Source: Streptomyces sp. P3
GTDB lineage: Bacteria > Actinomycetota > Actinomycetes > Streptomycetales > Streptomycetaceae
DNA: 64,000 nucleotides
Reading direction: 5' to 3'
NCBI GenBank assembly: GCA_016893485.2
Contig: JAFEKX020000001.1
Coordinates: 434,001-498,000, forward strand
A program made the translations under genes and the position numbers. This document shows, piece after piece, positions 49,476 to 59,221 of the stretch (the first letter of the stretch is position 1; each line of letters starts with the position of its first letter). The notes beneath the pieces are model-generated. The model saw only the letters and a list, made by a program, of their open reading frames with translations. It ran no database searches and had not been told where the DNA came from.

Positions 49476-50718
49476 GTGGCCGGCAGGTGGACATCTCAGC
49501 GGTGGGACGCGGTCGTGGTCGGTGGTGGCCTGGCGGGTTTGGCCTGTGCGCGCGACCTGTGTGCGCTGGGGCTGCGGGTGCGGGTGCTGGAGGCGGGCGA
49601 CCGCGTCGGTGGCCGGATGCGGACCGACCGGGTGGAGGGCTGTGTGGTGGACCGGGGTTCCAGGTCTTCAACACCGCCTATCCGCAGGTGCGCGCCCGTC
49701 TTCCGCTCCGGGAGCTGCGGCTGCGGCCCTTCTCACCCGGGATGCTGGTGCACGACGGTGGGCGGCGACTGCGGTTCGCCGACCCCACGCGTACCCCTCG
49801 GCAGGCCCTGCGTGGCGTGACCGATCGGCTGGCCGGGCCACGTGACCTGGCCGCGCTGGCCGCTCTGACCGGCTTCGACGCGCTGGCCCCCGCGGCTCTG
49901 GTACGGCGGCCACGTGACGCGTCCACACGGCAGGCGCTGGCGGCGGCAGGCTTCAGCGAGGGATTCGTGGAACGGTTCTTCCGGCCGTTCCTGTCCGGCG
50001 TGTTCCTCGAGGAGGACCTGGCGACCTCCAGCCGGTTCTTCCACCTGGTGTGGCGGAGCATGGCGCGCGGCACGCTCTGCCTGCCCGCGTCGGGCGTGGG
50101 GGCCGTACCCGAACTGCTGGCGTCCGCCCTGCCACCGGGGACGGTCGCACTTCAATCGCCGGTGACGGCGCTGACCGACGAGGGCGTGATCGACGCCGAC
50201 GGGCGAACGGTGCCCGCGCGAGCGGTGGTCGTCGCCACGGACGCTGCTGCGGCGACCCGGTTGCAGCCCGGGCTGACCGTGCCGCCGCACCGCACGGTCA
50301 CCACCTATTACCACCTCGCGTCCCGCTCACCGTTGCGCGAACCGACCCTCCTCACGGACACGCGCCGACGCTTCACCAACAGCGTCGTGCTGAGCGAGGT
50401 CCACGCCGACTACGCGCCGCGCGGGTACGCCATGATCGCCACCTCCGTACTGGGCGACGACAGCGAGGGACGGGAACGGGCGACGCGGACCGCGCTCGCC
50501 GAGTGCTACGGGACTGACACGTCGGGATGGGACCTGCTCACGGTCCGGACGATCGCCGGAGCACTGCCGGCCATGGAACCGGGACTCCCCCTCAGCCGCC
50601 GTACCCGGGTGGCCGCCGGGCGGTACGTCTGCGGCGACCACCGGGCCACCGGCTCGGTGCAGGGTGCGCTCGCCTCGGGGCCCGCGCCGCCCGGGAAGTG
50701 GCCGCCGACCTGCGCTGA
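49476..50718 (+). CDS. FAD-dependent amine-oxidase-like protein
   Basis: About 414 residues. The N-terminal FAD-binding motif is AVVVGGGLAGLACARDLCAL, with GGRMRTDRVEG. QVFNTAYPQVRARLPLRELR, FFRPFLSGVFLEEDLATSSR and the C-terminal FAD contact YVCGDHRATGSVQGALASG are typical of protoporphyrinogen/phytoene-desaturase-like flavoproteins. Breaks lie near 49660 and 50683. GTG start after GGGAGG. It converges on the photolyase-type gene with 23 bp between stops; flavoproteins of this kind often accompany photolyase genes in light-responsive clusters. Substrate unknown. Confidence 0.83.
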
Positions 50719-50741
50719 ACCGACCGGCCCGTGCGCCGGGC

Positions 50742-52292
50742 TCACGGCACCTCCTCGTCCCAGCGCCGGTCGGCGCCAAGCACCTCGGCCAGGTTGCCGA
50801 GCCGGTCCAGGCCCTGCACTGCGCGGGAGGTGCGCTGGTTGGCGGCCAGCAGGTCGCGATTGCGGTGGACGAAGGACCAGTAGCCCGTGGTGAAGGGACA
50901 GGCCCGGTCCCCGGCCCGGTCGCCGGGACGGTAGGCGCAGCCCCCGCAGAGGTCGCTCACACGGTGGATGTAGGCGCCGCCCGAGGTGTACGGCTTGGTG
51001 GTCATGCGACCGCCGTCGGCGTACTGGGACATCCCGGTGACGTTGGGCAGCATCACCCAGTCGTAGCCGTCGACGAAGCAACGATGGAACCAGTCGGTGA
51101 CCTGGCGTGGGTCCCAGCCGCGTTGGAGGGCGTGACTGCCGAGGACCATCAGGCGCGGGATGTGGTGGGTCCAGCCCGTGTCGCGTACCTGGGCGAGGAC
51201 CGTGGCGAGGCAGCGGGCGGTGACGGCGTCGGCGTCGAGTTCGAGGAACCACTCGGGCAACGCGGTGTGATGCCCCAGTCCGTTCTCGTGCCGGTAGTCC
51301 TCGCCGAAGTACCAGTACAGCTGCCACACGTACTCGCGCCAGCCGGCGACCTGCCGGACGAATCCCTCGACGCTGTTGACGGGAGCGCGGTCGGCACGCC
51401 AGGCCTCCTCCGCCGCGGTGACCGCCTCCCACGGGTCGAGCAGGCCGAGGTTGAGCGAGGAGGAGAGCAGGCTGTGGCTCATCACCGGGTCGGCGGCGAG
51501 CATGGCGTCCTCGTGCGGCCCGAACCCGGCGAGCCGGTGGTCGACGAACCGGCGGAGGGCCGCGAGCGCCTCCCGTCGGGTGGCGGGAAAGAGTCGGGGT
51601 CCGTCGCGGCCGACGAAACGGATGCCGTCCTCGCGCTCCCAGCGGTCCAGGTCGGCGCGCACCTCGGCGTCGATGTCGTCCTCGCGGGGCCGGTAGGGCC
51701 CGGGGGCACCGAGGGTCTGCGCACCACGAGGCGGGCGTTCCCTGTTTGCCTGGTCGTGGTTCCATCGCCCGCCGGCCGGGTTGTCGCCGTCCATCAGCAG
51801 GCCCAGCGACCGGCGCGTCCAGCGGTAGAAGTCCTCTTGCCGCAGGCGCCCTCCGCCGTGCTCGTCGGCCCAGGCGCGGAAGGCGTCCTGGGGAACCAGA
51901 AAGCCCCGCGCGGGGAGCAGTCGTACGTTCTCCAGGGACTGAACCAGGCCCAGGGCGGCTCGTGAGGTGGGGTGGTGGACGGTCACCGGGCTGTCACCGA
52001 CCGCCTCGTACAGCCCGTCGCGGTATGTGTCGGCGCGGACGTAGCGGACGCGGTCGCCCAGCTCGGCGGCGCGGTGGCGCATCGCGGAGAGCACCAGGTG
52101 AGCCTTGGCCCGGTGGAAGCGGCGGCGCCGGAACACCGAGCGAGCCTCGATCACCACGACCTTGCTGTCCCGGGCGGGACCGCCCTCCTCCGACGCGAGG
52201 AAGTGCGGGCCCAGCTGGTCGCCGAACAGCCAGTGCCAGTCGGTCAAGTTCACTCCGTGGGGTGGTGGGCCGGCGCGGAGGCCCGGGCTCAT
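50742..52292 (-). CDS. Iron-sulfur cryptochrome/photolyase family protein
   Basis: Intact, 516 residues. The N-terminus LTDWHWLFGDQLGPHFLAS and the core WREYVWQLYWYFGEDYRHEN, HHIPRLMVLGSHALQRGWDP and WVMLPNVTGMSQYADGGRMT belong to the FeS-BCP/PhrB group of (6-4) photolyase-like proteins. Four cysteines suited to the [4Fe-4S] cluster are visible: one in ARCLATVLAQ and three in LCGGCAYRPGDRAGDRACPF. It repairs UV photoproducts or senses light using FAD. The ATG given has a weak site; GTG at VNLTDWHW, closer to the family start, is an alternative. Confidence 0.9.
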   Translation of the reverse strand: MSPGLRAGPPPHGVNLTDWHWLFGDQLGPHFLASEEGGPARDSKVVVIEARSVFRRRRFHRAKAHLVLSAMRHRAAELGDRVRYVRADTYRDGLYEAVGDSPVTVHHPTSRAALGLVQSLENVRLLPARGFLVPQDAFRAWADEHGGGRLRQEDFYRWTRRSLGLLMDGDNPAGGRWNHDQANRERPPRGAQTLGAPGPYRPREDDIDAEVRADLDRWEREDGIRFVGRDGPRLFPATRREALAALRRFVDHRLAGFGPHEDAMLAADPVMSHSLLSSSLNLGLLDPWEAVTAAEEAWRADRAPVNSVEGFVRQVAGWREYVWQLYWYFGEDYRHENGLGHHTALPEWFLELDADAVTARCLATVLAQVRDTGWTHHIPRLMVLGSHALQRGWDPRQVTDWFHRCFVDGYDWVMLPNVTGMSQYADGGRMTTKPYTSGGAYIHRVSDLCGGCAYRPGDRAGDRACPFTTGYWSFVHRNRDLLAANQRTSRAVQGLDRLGNLAEVLGADRRWDEEVP

Positions 52293-52601
52293 ACCGTTGC
52301 CAGGGGTTCAGGCGGCCGCACCGGCAAGCGTCAGGGAACCGGTACCAACCGCAGCCAACGTAGGGGAGGCAACGGCCCTCGCCGGGTCGACACGCACGCC
52401 TTCGCGCAGTCCGGCCCCACCGGGGGCGGTCAGCCGGTGAAAGGGCACAGCGCCAGGAGCTCAGCTGTTCAGCGGGCCGAGTTGCCGGTTCATCTCGCCG
52501 AGGAGGCGCCGCCCATGCGTCAGGACCGTGCCGTGGTCGCGCCCTTGTCCGTGAGGGGACGAGACGGTGCCGAGAAGCCGCGGCATCTGTCTCTGCGGAT
52601 G
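52293..52601. other. Intergenic region without recognised gene
   Basis: About 310 bp between the photolyase-type gene and the end of the DUF2461 gene. Frames are open on both strands but no domain, start signal or repeat is evident. Confidence 0.5.
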
Positions 52602-53233
52602 TCAGGCCGTGCGCTTCACGTGCCGGACCAGCCACATCAGCAGGGCGTCCAGCTCAGCGGCGGCGGAGAGGACCCGGTCGACCGCCTCGGGAGTGTGCAG
52701 CCACTTCTCGCAGCCGAGGGGACGGGCCGCGATCAGCGAGCGATGACGCAGTAGATGCGCACGGGAGTGGTCCGCCGGAAACCCGCGCGGAGGGCGTTTC
52801 ATCACGTCCCCGGAGATGTCGTAGCCCTTCTTCCGCAGGGCCGCGACGACGGCGGAGAGCTCACGGCCGCTCCCTCGGAGGCGACGGCCTTGCGAAACAG
52901 GTCCACTTGGCCGGGATCGGGGTACCACCAGGCACCCTGGATCCGCAGACCGTCCAGGTCGAACCGGAGACCGATCTCGATCTTGCGACCGAGCCGGATC
53001 ACCGCGCCCTGGTGCTGCCACCACCAGGAGCCGGTGCGGTAATGCCAGACGGAGAAGTCCTCGTACCGGGGATCGCTGTCCGCGACCTCGTTCAGCAGAG
53101 CGATCATCGGCTGCCGGACCAGGCGTTCGCGATCCGCGCGACAGCGCTCGCGGATCGCGTGGGTCGGCTCACCCTGGAGTTGCCACAACACGTCCATGGC
53201 TTGCTCCGGCCAACCGGTGAACTGTCCGCACAT
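52602..53233 (-). CDS. DUF2461-family protein
   Basis: About 210 residues. SDPRYEDFSVWHYRTGSWWW and GRKIEIGLRFDLDGLRIQGA with WWYPDPGQVDLFRKAVA, then VVAALRKKGYDISGDVMKRP followed by PRGFPADHSRAHLLRHRSLI. The last piece (RxPRGFPxDHP…LLRxKSL) is the DUF2461 hallmark. A break lies near 52870. No function is known for the family. An internal ATG (MDVLWQL) is an alternative start. Confidence 0.78.
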
Positions 53234-53242
53234 GCGGGCAGA

Positions 53243-53389
53243 TTAGCTGACCGAGTCTGCTGGGATCGCGGCTATCGACGCCACCCCTGACTGCTCCAGT
53301 CGGAGACGTACCAGACGGGCGATGTACTGGCCCAGGTCCAGGCCGTAGTCCTTCGCGCGGCCCTGCGTCGATTCACCGAGACCAGCCAT
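53243..53389 (-). CDS. Possible small ORF, 48 aa
   Basis: MAGLGESTQGRAKDYGLDLG continues to QYIARLVRLRLEQSGVASIA. The ATG is preceded by AGAGGGAC. No known domain; the Arg/Leu helix could be amphipathic. It ends 9 bp from the DUF2461 start, on the same strand, and could be its leader gene. Confidence 0.3.
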   Translation of the reverse strand: MAGLGESTQGRAKDYGLDLGQYIARLVRLRLEQSGVASIAAIPADSVS

Positions 53390-53460
53390 GTCCCTCTGCT
53401 TGCCCGGCTGCCTGCGGCAGCGATCCCTCGCGGGCGCGTGAACGATCGCCATGGCGTCGG

Positions 53461-54351
53461 TCAGAGGCGCAGCAACGCGCCCGCTGCCTCCTCCAAGAGG
53501 GCTACGGCGAGGAGTTCGCCATCCACGGGTCCAAAGCGCTCCAGGGCCAGCCGGTGGATGCGCACGACCGCGTCGGCCATCTCGTGCGGGGTGCCGAGGT
53601 CGCGGGCCTCCTCCGTGATGACCGTGAGCTGGTCGTGGATGCGGTCGAGCCCGTAGGAGCGGAGGTAGTCCCCGGCGAACAGAGCCGGCAGGTCCCGGCG
53701 GATGAAGTCGCTCCCGGCCGCGCTGTCCGCCAGCGTGTCCCGGAGATCGGCGAGGTCGATGCCCGCTCGATGTCCGAGCAGAAGGGCCTCGGCGGTTGCT
53801 GCGGCCTGTCCGAACCAGAGGAGGTTGACGAGGAGTTTCGTCGTGTAGCCGGTTCCGGGACCGCCCATGTGGCGGATCCGGTCCGACGTCGTCACCGCCT
53901 CCAACAGTGGCCTGCACCGCTCAAGGATGTCGGCGGGACCGCCCACGAAGAGTGTCAGGCGCCCGTGTTCGGCATCGTCCGGGCCACCGCCCATGGGCGC
54001 TTCGAGGACATCGACGCCGTGGGCGGCGGCACGTTCCCGCAACTCCCCTGCGGCTGCCGGGGCGTTGCTCGTCATGTCGATCCACACCGCCCCGGGAGCC
54101 AGGGCGGCGAACACGGCCTCCGGCAGAGCTGCCGCCGCCTCGGCGGGCCCAGGGACCACGGTGACCAGTACGTCCGCCCCGGCCGCGGCCGTCGTGACGG
54201 AGGGAGCCCAGTCCGCTCCCAACGAGCGCACCGCTTCTTCCTGTTCAGGACGCAGATCGGACACGGTCACCGTGTGGCCCGCCGAGACGAGGCGCCCGCA
54301 CAGCGGCCTCCCCATCCGGCCGGCGCCGACGAGAGCTACACGCGAGGACAC
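53461..54351 (-). CDS. Beta-hydroxyacid-dehydrogenase-like NAD(P) oxidoreductase
   Basis: Intact, 296 residues. The Rossmann start is VALVGAGRMGRPLCGRLVSA, the substrate loop WIDMTSNAPAAAGELRERAA, VDVLEAPMGGGPDDAEHGRL, and the catalytic-lysine motif GPGTGYTTKLLVNLLWFGQA (GxGxxxKxxxN). It belongs with 3-hydroxyisobutyrate dehydrogenase and imine-reductase-like enzymes. I chose GTG in VSSRVALVGAG; a longer frame exists upstream but lacks similarity. No functional partner adjoins it. Confidence 0.85.
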   Translation of the reverse strand: MSSRVALVGAGRMGRPLCGRLVSAGHTVTVSDLRPEQEEAVRSLGADWAPSVTTAAAGADVLVTVVPGPAEAAAALPEAVFAALAPGAVWIDMTSNAPAAAGELRERAAAHGVDVLEAPMGGGPDDAEHGRLTLFVGGPADILERCRPLLEAVTTSDRIRHMGGPGTGYTTKLLVNLLWFGQAAATAEALLLGHRAGIDLADLRDTLADSAAGSDFIRRDLPALFAGDYLRSYGLDRIHDQLTVITEEARDLGTPHEMADAVVRIHRLALERFGPVDGELLAVALLEEAAGALLRL

Positions 54352-54604
54352 AGAATCACCACCGTGGCAGTCGTTGCGTCTGTCATGTCCCTCCGGCCCA
54401 CCCGAAATATCACGGCCGTCGGCTTGTTTGGAGCGACTGTGGATCATCCGGGACGGATTACGGCCACCCTACGAACTCGTCGCGTGATCATAAGTCAGCC
54501 CTCCTCGGTCGTCGTCGGCGCATGAACGCAACTCAACGAGACGGACGCGCCGTGGAGTCCGGGCGCCTACCAACGCAGAGCCAGACGCCGGAGCCGGTGG
54601 GGGG

Positions 54605-55636
54605 TCAGGGCCGAGGTTCGCTCGGTGCCGCACAGCTGCATCCGTCGAGGCACAGCCGGGAGGGGCAACGGAGTTGACCGGCGGGCAGTACCCGGCGGCC
54701 TACGGTGACGTCCTGAGCAGGCCGGTCAGCGTAGGTGATCGGTCGGCTCGGACGTCGGGGCGGGGAGGGGGTGGCTGCCAGGCTGGCGAGGAGTTTGAGG
54801 CGCTCTTCGGAGGTGCTGCCCGGTTCGGCCGTGTACAGGGTCAGATCGTGCACGGCCCGGTGGGACATGGGCAGATCCAGGGACTGGTAGGCGAGTTCGA
54901 GCAGACCCACCTCCGGATGCCGCACTCGTTTGGTGCCCTCGTGGCGGATGCGGACGTCGTGGGCCGCCCACTGGCTGCGGAAGTCGGGGCTGAGGGTGGA
55001 GAGTTCACCGATCAGCTCGCGCAGGGCCCGGTCGTGCGGTTCGCGTCCGGCCTCTGCGCGCAGGAGTGCCGTGGTGGCGGAGGTGGCGGCCTCCCAGTCG
55101 ACGAAGAAGTCCTGGGCACCGGGGTCGAGGAAGATGTAGCGCGCGACGTTGGGGCGGCCGTGTTTGTCGACGGTGCGGCTGTCGAACATCGGTGTGTGCA
55201 GGGCCCGGCCGAGCGCGTTGTGGGCGATGACGTCCTGACGGCCGTTGCGGACGAACGCGGAGGACATCGTCATGGAGTCGATCAGCCACTGGACGCGGGG
55301 TGGAACGGCGACGTCCTTGCGGCGGGACGGTGTGCGCGCGGCGGGCCGGGCGGCACGCGCCAGGTCGAACAGGTAGGTGCGTTCGTCCTCGTCGAGTTGA
55401 AGAGCCTGGGCGACCGCGGCGAGGACGTCTTCGGACACGCCGCTGATGTGGCCCTTCTCCAGGCGCGTGTACCACTCGGTGCTCACCCCGGCGAGCACGG
55501 CGACCTCTTCGCGCCTGAGCCCCGGGACCCGGCGCCGGCCGCTGGTGGGCAGCCCGGCCTGCTCCGGGGTGATCTTGCCGCGGTGGCTGGCGAGAAAGTC
55601 CCGGATCTCGGTGCGGTGGTCGCTTCGGTCATCCAT
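54605..55636 (-). CDS. XRE/HTH regulator with MmyB-like ligand domain
   Basis: 343 residues. The helix-turn-helix is PGLRREEVAVLAGVSTEWYT with RLEKGHISGVSEDVLAAVAQ. The C-terminal MmyB-like domain has VQWLIDSMTMSSAFVRNGRQ, DVIAHNALGRALHTPMF, FVDWEAATSATTALLRAEAG and HPEVGLLELAYQSLDLP. Such proteins are abundant in Streptomyces and usually control a divergent neighbour, here the MFS exporter 131 bp away. The last about 55 residues are low-complexity and may result from a break near 54770. A GTG six codons upstream is an alternative start. Confidence 0.87.
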   Translation of the reverse strand: MDDRSDHRTEIRDFLASHRGKITPEQAGLPTSGRRRVPGLRREEVAVLAGVSTEWYTRLEKGHISGVSEDVLAAVAQALQLDEDERTYLFDLARAARPAARTPSRRKDVAVPPRVQWLIDSMTMSSAFVRNGRQDVIAHNALGRALHTPMFDSRTVDKHGRPNVARYIFLDPGAQDFFVDWEAATSATTALLRAEAGREPHDRALRELIGELSTLSPDFRSQWAAHDVRIRHEGTKRVRHPEVGLLELAYQSLDLPMSHRAVHDLTLYTAEPGSTSEERLKLLASLAATPSPPRRPSRPITYADRPAQDVTVGRRVLPAGQLRCPSRLCLDGCSCAAPSEPRP

Positions 55637-55767
55637 GCGTTCCACGGTAGTCACCTGCTCGCGCCTAGGGAGGTTGAGCTTGTCCCCCTATAAACGCGAC
55701 CTTCCTCAAGGGCGGGGCGACCGGTTCTCTGGGAGACGTACACCGATCACGACCCCGGAGATGAACC

Positions 55768-57012
55768 GTGAGTACCCGAGGAGGAACCCTCCACGCCCCC
55801 GCCGAAGCACGGGCCGAGCGGCCTCACCGGACAGCGCCGGCCAGGCTTCCGCTCGTGGTCCACGTGCTCGCACTGGGCACGTTCTTGATGGGCACCACCG
55901 AGTTCGTCGTGGCCGGCCTGCTGCCCGAGATCGCGGGCGACCTTCAGGTGAGCGTCGCCCGGACCGGCCTGATGATCACGGTCTTCGCGGTCGGGATGAT
56001 CGTCGGCGCCCCGTCGACGGCGATGCTGACCCTGCGCTTGCCGAAGCGGCTGACGCTCATGCTCGCCCTGGGCGTCTTCGCCGCCGGGCACGTCATCGTC
56101 GCCCTCAGCTCGAACTTCACTCTGGTGCTGGCGGCACGGTTCCTGACCGCGATCGCCACCGGCGCCTTCTGGGCAGTGGCCAATGTGGCCGCCGCGCGCG
56201 CCGCGGGCCCCGCAGCGAGTTCCCGCGCCCTCGGTCTCGTCGGGGCCGGAGCCATGCTCGCCAATGTCGTCGGCGTACCGCTCGGCGCGATCGCCGGTCA
56301 GTTCATGGGCTGGCGCGGACCGTTCTGGGCCCTCGCAGCTCTGGCCGCGGCGGCCATCGCCCTCATCGCACGCACCGTTGGCCGCGACGGCGGTGACGGG
56401 GAGGCGGTGTCGATCCGCTCGGAGTTGACCACTCTGCGCTCCGGCCGTCTGTGGCTGGTGCTGGCGGCCTGCGCCACCACGACCGGCGGTGTCCTGGCCG
56501 CCTACTCCTACATCTCACCCCTGCTGACCGACCGGTCGGGCATCGCGTCCGGGATGGTCCCGCTGGTCCTGGTCGGCTTCGGCCTGGGTGCCCTGGCCGG
56601 CTCGCTCGTCGGAGGCCGCCTGGGCGACCGCCGCCCGCACACGGTGACCGTCACAGCCGCGACAGGCGCCACGCTCCTGCTTCTCGCGCTCTCCCTGCTG
56701 GCCGGCTACGCCGTCCCCACCATCCTCCTGGTCGCCCTGCTGGGATTCTTCGGACTCGGCGCGAACCCTGTGCTGATGTCCCTGGCCGTCCGCTTCACAC
56801 GCCAGGCACCCGTGCTGGCCTCCGCCCTGACCGTCTCGGCCTTCAACCTCGGCACCGCCATCGGCTCCTGGATCGCCGGCCTCACCCTCGACACCTCCCT
56901 CGGGACCACCGGCCCCGCCATGGTCGGCACCACCATCGCCGCCCTCACTCTCATCCCCACCACGGCCATCGCGCTCCTCCAACGCCGCGCCACATGGCGC
57001 ACAGAGGCGTAA
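55768..57012 (+). CDS. MFS exporter, AraJ/Cmx-like
   Basis: Intact, 414 residues with 12 hydrophobic segments. The first carries LALGTFLMGTTEFVVAGLLP, a signature of the sugar-efflux/chloramphenicol-resistance branch of the DHA1 transporters. VGMIVGAPSTAMLTLRLPKR is the loop-2-3 motif. A proton-driven exporter of small molecules, probably controlled by the divergent XRE regulator. GTG start; a TATAAA box at 55689 lies in the 131-bp divergent region. Confidence 0.88.
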   Translation: MSTRGGTLHAPAEARAERPHRTAPARLPLVVHVLALGTFLMGTTEFVVAGLLPEIAGDLQVSVARTGLMITVFAVGMIVGAPSTAMLTLRLPKRLTLMLALGVFAAGHVIVALSSNFTLVLAARFLTAIATGAFWAVANVAAARAAGPAASSRALGLVGAGAMLANVVGVPLGAIAGQFMGWRGPFWALAALAAAAIALIARTVGRDGGDGEAVSIRSELTTLRSGRLWLVLAACATTTGGVLAAYSYISPLLTDRSGIASGMVPLVLVGFGLGALAGSLVGGRLGDRRPHTVTVTAATGATLLLLALSLLAGYAVPTILLVALLGFFGLGANPVLMSLAVRFTRQAPVLASALTVSAFNLGTAIGSWIAGLTLDTSLGTTGPAMVGTTIAALTLIPTTAIALLQRRATWRTEA

Positions 57013-57121
57013 ATGCCAAGAAAAGCCGCTGAAAGTCGCCAGAGTGATGAGGGTGGCTCCGGCTCACTTCCCTCTGACAGCACTCGCAGCACACGCCCGC
57101 TCACTGAGCTGAGGAACGAAC

Positions 57122-57604
57122 ATGGCACGCCTGGACAACGCGGCCACGGTCGGCACGGAAGTGGGTGATGGTGCGGACCGCCAGGCGCACTTCAACTGGC
57201 CGCAGACGAATCGCGCGCAGGACTCACCGACCTGGACACCTCCTCACTGGAGGAAACCGCGGCCCTCGACGCCATCGGAGCGAGCTCCTTCGCGGGAGAC
57301 CCTCACACCGCCTCCCTGCGCGGACACACCGTCGTCTTCGGCGCGGCCAGCGGCTCCGCCGAACCCGTCTCCCCACCGTGCTCATGGAACGCTCGCTGTC
57401 GCTGCCCGGCGGCGACCTGTCGCACTGCACGCAGACCGGCGAGGACATGCTCCCCCGCGCCGACACGGTGATCGAGGGCATCGCGAACGGCCGGCTGACG
57501 CCGCGCATCTCCAGGGTTCTCCCCTGGCCGATACCACCGAGGCCCACCGCCTGCTGGAGGACCGCCAGACCATCGGCAAAGTCCTGCCCCCTACAGGCAA
57601 CTGA
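57122..57604 (+). pseudogene. Truncated quinone-oxidoreductase-like (MDR) remnant
   Basis: Pieces in different frames match the C-terminal half of NADPH:quinone oxidoreductases: LRGHTVVFGAASGSAEPVSP, DLSHCTQTGEDMLPRADTVI, EGIANGRLTPRISRVLP and LADTTEAHRLLEDRQTIGKV. The catalytic N-terminal half and the GxGxxG nucleotide motif are missing. Because the start is lacking as well as the frame broken, this is a real 5' deletion rather than only a sequencing error. It lies directly before an intact zinc alcohol dehydrogenase. Confidence 0.6.
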
Positions 57605-57650
57605 TCCGCCCCACCCCCATCACACCCCACGAGGAAATGGAGCATCCCTG

Positions 57651-58694
57651 ATGCGCGCAACACTCCTGTACGGCGCCGGCGACGTCCGCGTCGAGAACGT
57701 CCCCGACTCCGTCATCAAGCACCCCACCGACGCCCTGGTACGTATCACCGCCTCCTGCGTCTGCGGCAGCGACCTGTGGCCGTACGCCTCCCACAAGCCC
57801 GAGGACGGGCCCGCGAGGATGGGCCACGAGTTCATCGGCGTCGTCGAGGACATCGGCCCGGAGGTGACCACCGTCCAGCGCGGCGACCTTGTCGTCGCGC
57901 CCTTCGCCATCTCCGACAACACCTGCGCATTCTGCCGCGAGGGACTGCACACCTCCTGCGCCCACGCCCAGGCCAATTTCTGGGACGGCGAAGCGGAAGA
58001 GGGTGGCCAGGCAGAGGCGATCCGCGTTCCGCTCGCCGACGGCACCCTGGTCAAGCTGCCCGTCGCCCCGGACTCCGCGCTCATCCCGTCCCTGCTGACC
58101 CTCTCGGACGTCTTCGGCACCGGCCACCACGCGGCCGTAGCGGGCGGTGTCAACGAGCGCACCCGCGTCACCGTGATCGGCGACGGCGCCGTCGGCCTCC
58201 TGGCCGTCCTCTCGGCCAAGCGACTCGGCGCCGAGCAGATCATCCTCATGGGGCGGCACCAGGCGCGCACCGACCTGGGCCGCGAGTTCGGCGCCACCGA
58301 CGTCATCTCCGCACGTGGCGACGAAGGCGTCGCCCAGGTGCGGGAGTTGTCCGGTGGGCACGGCACGCACGTGGTCCTGGAGTGCGTCGGCAACATGCCC
58401 GCCTACCAGCAGGCCACCGGGATCGTCCGCCCGGGTGGCGTCATCAGCCGCGTCGGCGTCCCGCAGTACGAGGAGGCACCCATCGGCTTCGGCAGCCTCT
58501 TCCGCCACAACATCCGTCTCGCCGGCGGACCCGCGCCGGTCCGCGCCTACATCGAGGAACTGATGCCCGATATCCTCGACGGCACCGTTGAGCCCGGCAA
58601 GGTCTTCGACGTCACCACCAGCCTCGACGGCGTCCCGGCCGGCTATCAGGACATGGCCGACCGCAAGAGCCTCAAGGTCCTCGTCAAGCCCTGA
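57651..58694 (+). CDS. Zinc-dependent alcohol dehydrogenase (MDR)
   Basis: Intact, 347 residues. The catalytic-zinc Cys is in ASCVCGSDLW and the His/Glu in RMGHEFIGVVEDIGPE. The structural lobe has NTCAFCREGLHTSC. The nucleotide domain is VTVIGDGAVGLLAVLSAKRL, and the end KSLKVLVKP is typical. It oxidises alcohols or reduces aldehydes with NAD(P). The ATG is 14 nt after GGAAATGGAG. The preceding pseudogene suggests an older MDR pair. Confidence 0.92.
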   Translation: MRATLLYGAGDVRVENVPDSVIKHPTDALVRITASCVCGSDLWPYASHKPEDGPARMGHEFIGVVEDIGPEVTTVQRGDLVVAPFAISDNTCAFCREGLHTSCAHAQANFWDGEAEEGGQAEAIRVPLADGTLVKLPVAPDSALIPSLLTLSDVFGTGHHAAVAGGVNERTRVTVIGDGAVGLLAVLSAKRLGAEQIILMGRHQARTDLGREFGATDVISARGDEGVAQVRELSGGHGTHVVLECVGNMPAYQQATGIVRPGGVISRVGVPQYEEAPIGFGSLFRHNIRLAGGPAPVRAYIEELMPDILDGTVEPGKVFDVTTSLDGVPAGYQDMADRKSLKVLVKP

Positions 58695-59221
58695 CATGAC
58701 CCTCCCCGGGGAGGCGGGCCATCTGCACTGTCCGGCTCCTCCCCATCCGGGCCAGCGCTCCACAATGCAGCCGTGGCACGGCTGAAGAACGCTTACTGGA
58801 TCACCGACTCCTGCAACACCAACCGGCGCGCAAAGCGCCCGGCCGCCACGGACACGACACCACCGACCGTCGCGCCTTTCCCCACCGATCCGATGCGAGG
58901 TCCACTCCGCAGAACGCCGCAAAAGCGCTCGGACTGATCGCCGCCAAAGGCCTCAGCCAAAGGCGGCTGCGCCTTCGCGCTGGACAAGAACGTCAAGCGG
59001 ACCTCGGTGCGTTCAAGAACCGCCAGGGCATCAGGGTCTCCGCAGACCCCTCCTTCACCGGACGGAGCGACGCCGCGGTACGCGACCTGGGCTCGCCCGA
59101 GATCTTCACCGAGGACTTCAGCGACGCCGAGAACGGCACCTTCGCGCGCGGGTCCCACCGGGTCCCCTTCGACGAATGCGGCAACGTCGCTCCCTGCGGT
59201 CGTAGAAGAGGTGACTGCCGC
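58695..59221. other. Region without recognised intact gene
   Basis: About 530 bp. A plus-strand frame reading GIRVSADPSFTGRSDAAVRD and IFTEDFSDAENGTFARGSHR looks protein-like near 59030-59200, but it has no start signal and no family I recognise; it may be a decayed gene. A loop-poor palindrome CCTCCCCGGGGAGG follows the dehydrogenase. Confidence 0.35.

Noticed and set aside
58701-58714. CCTCCCCGGGGAGG as a terminator
   Set aside because: No loop beyond CCGG and no flanking stem or T-run; a weak hairpin at best.
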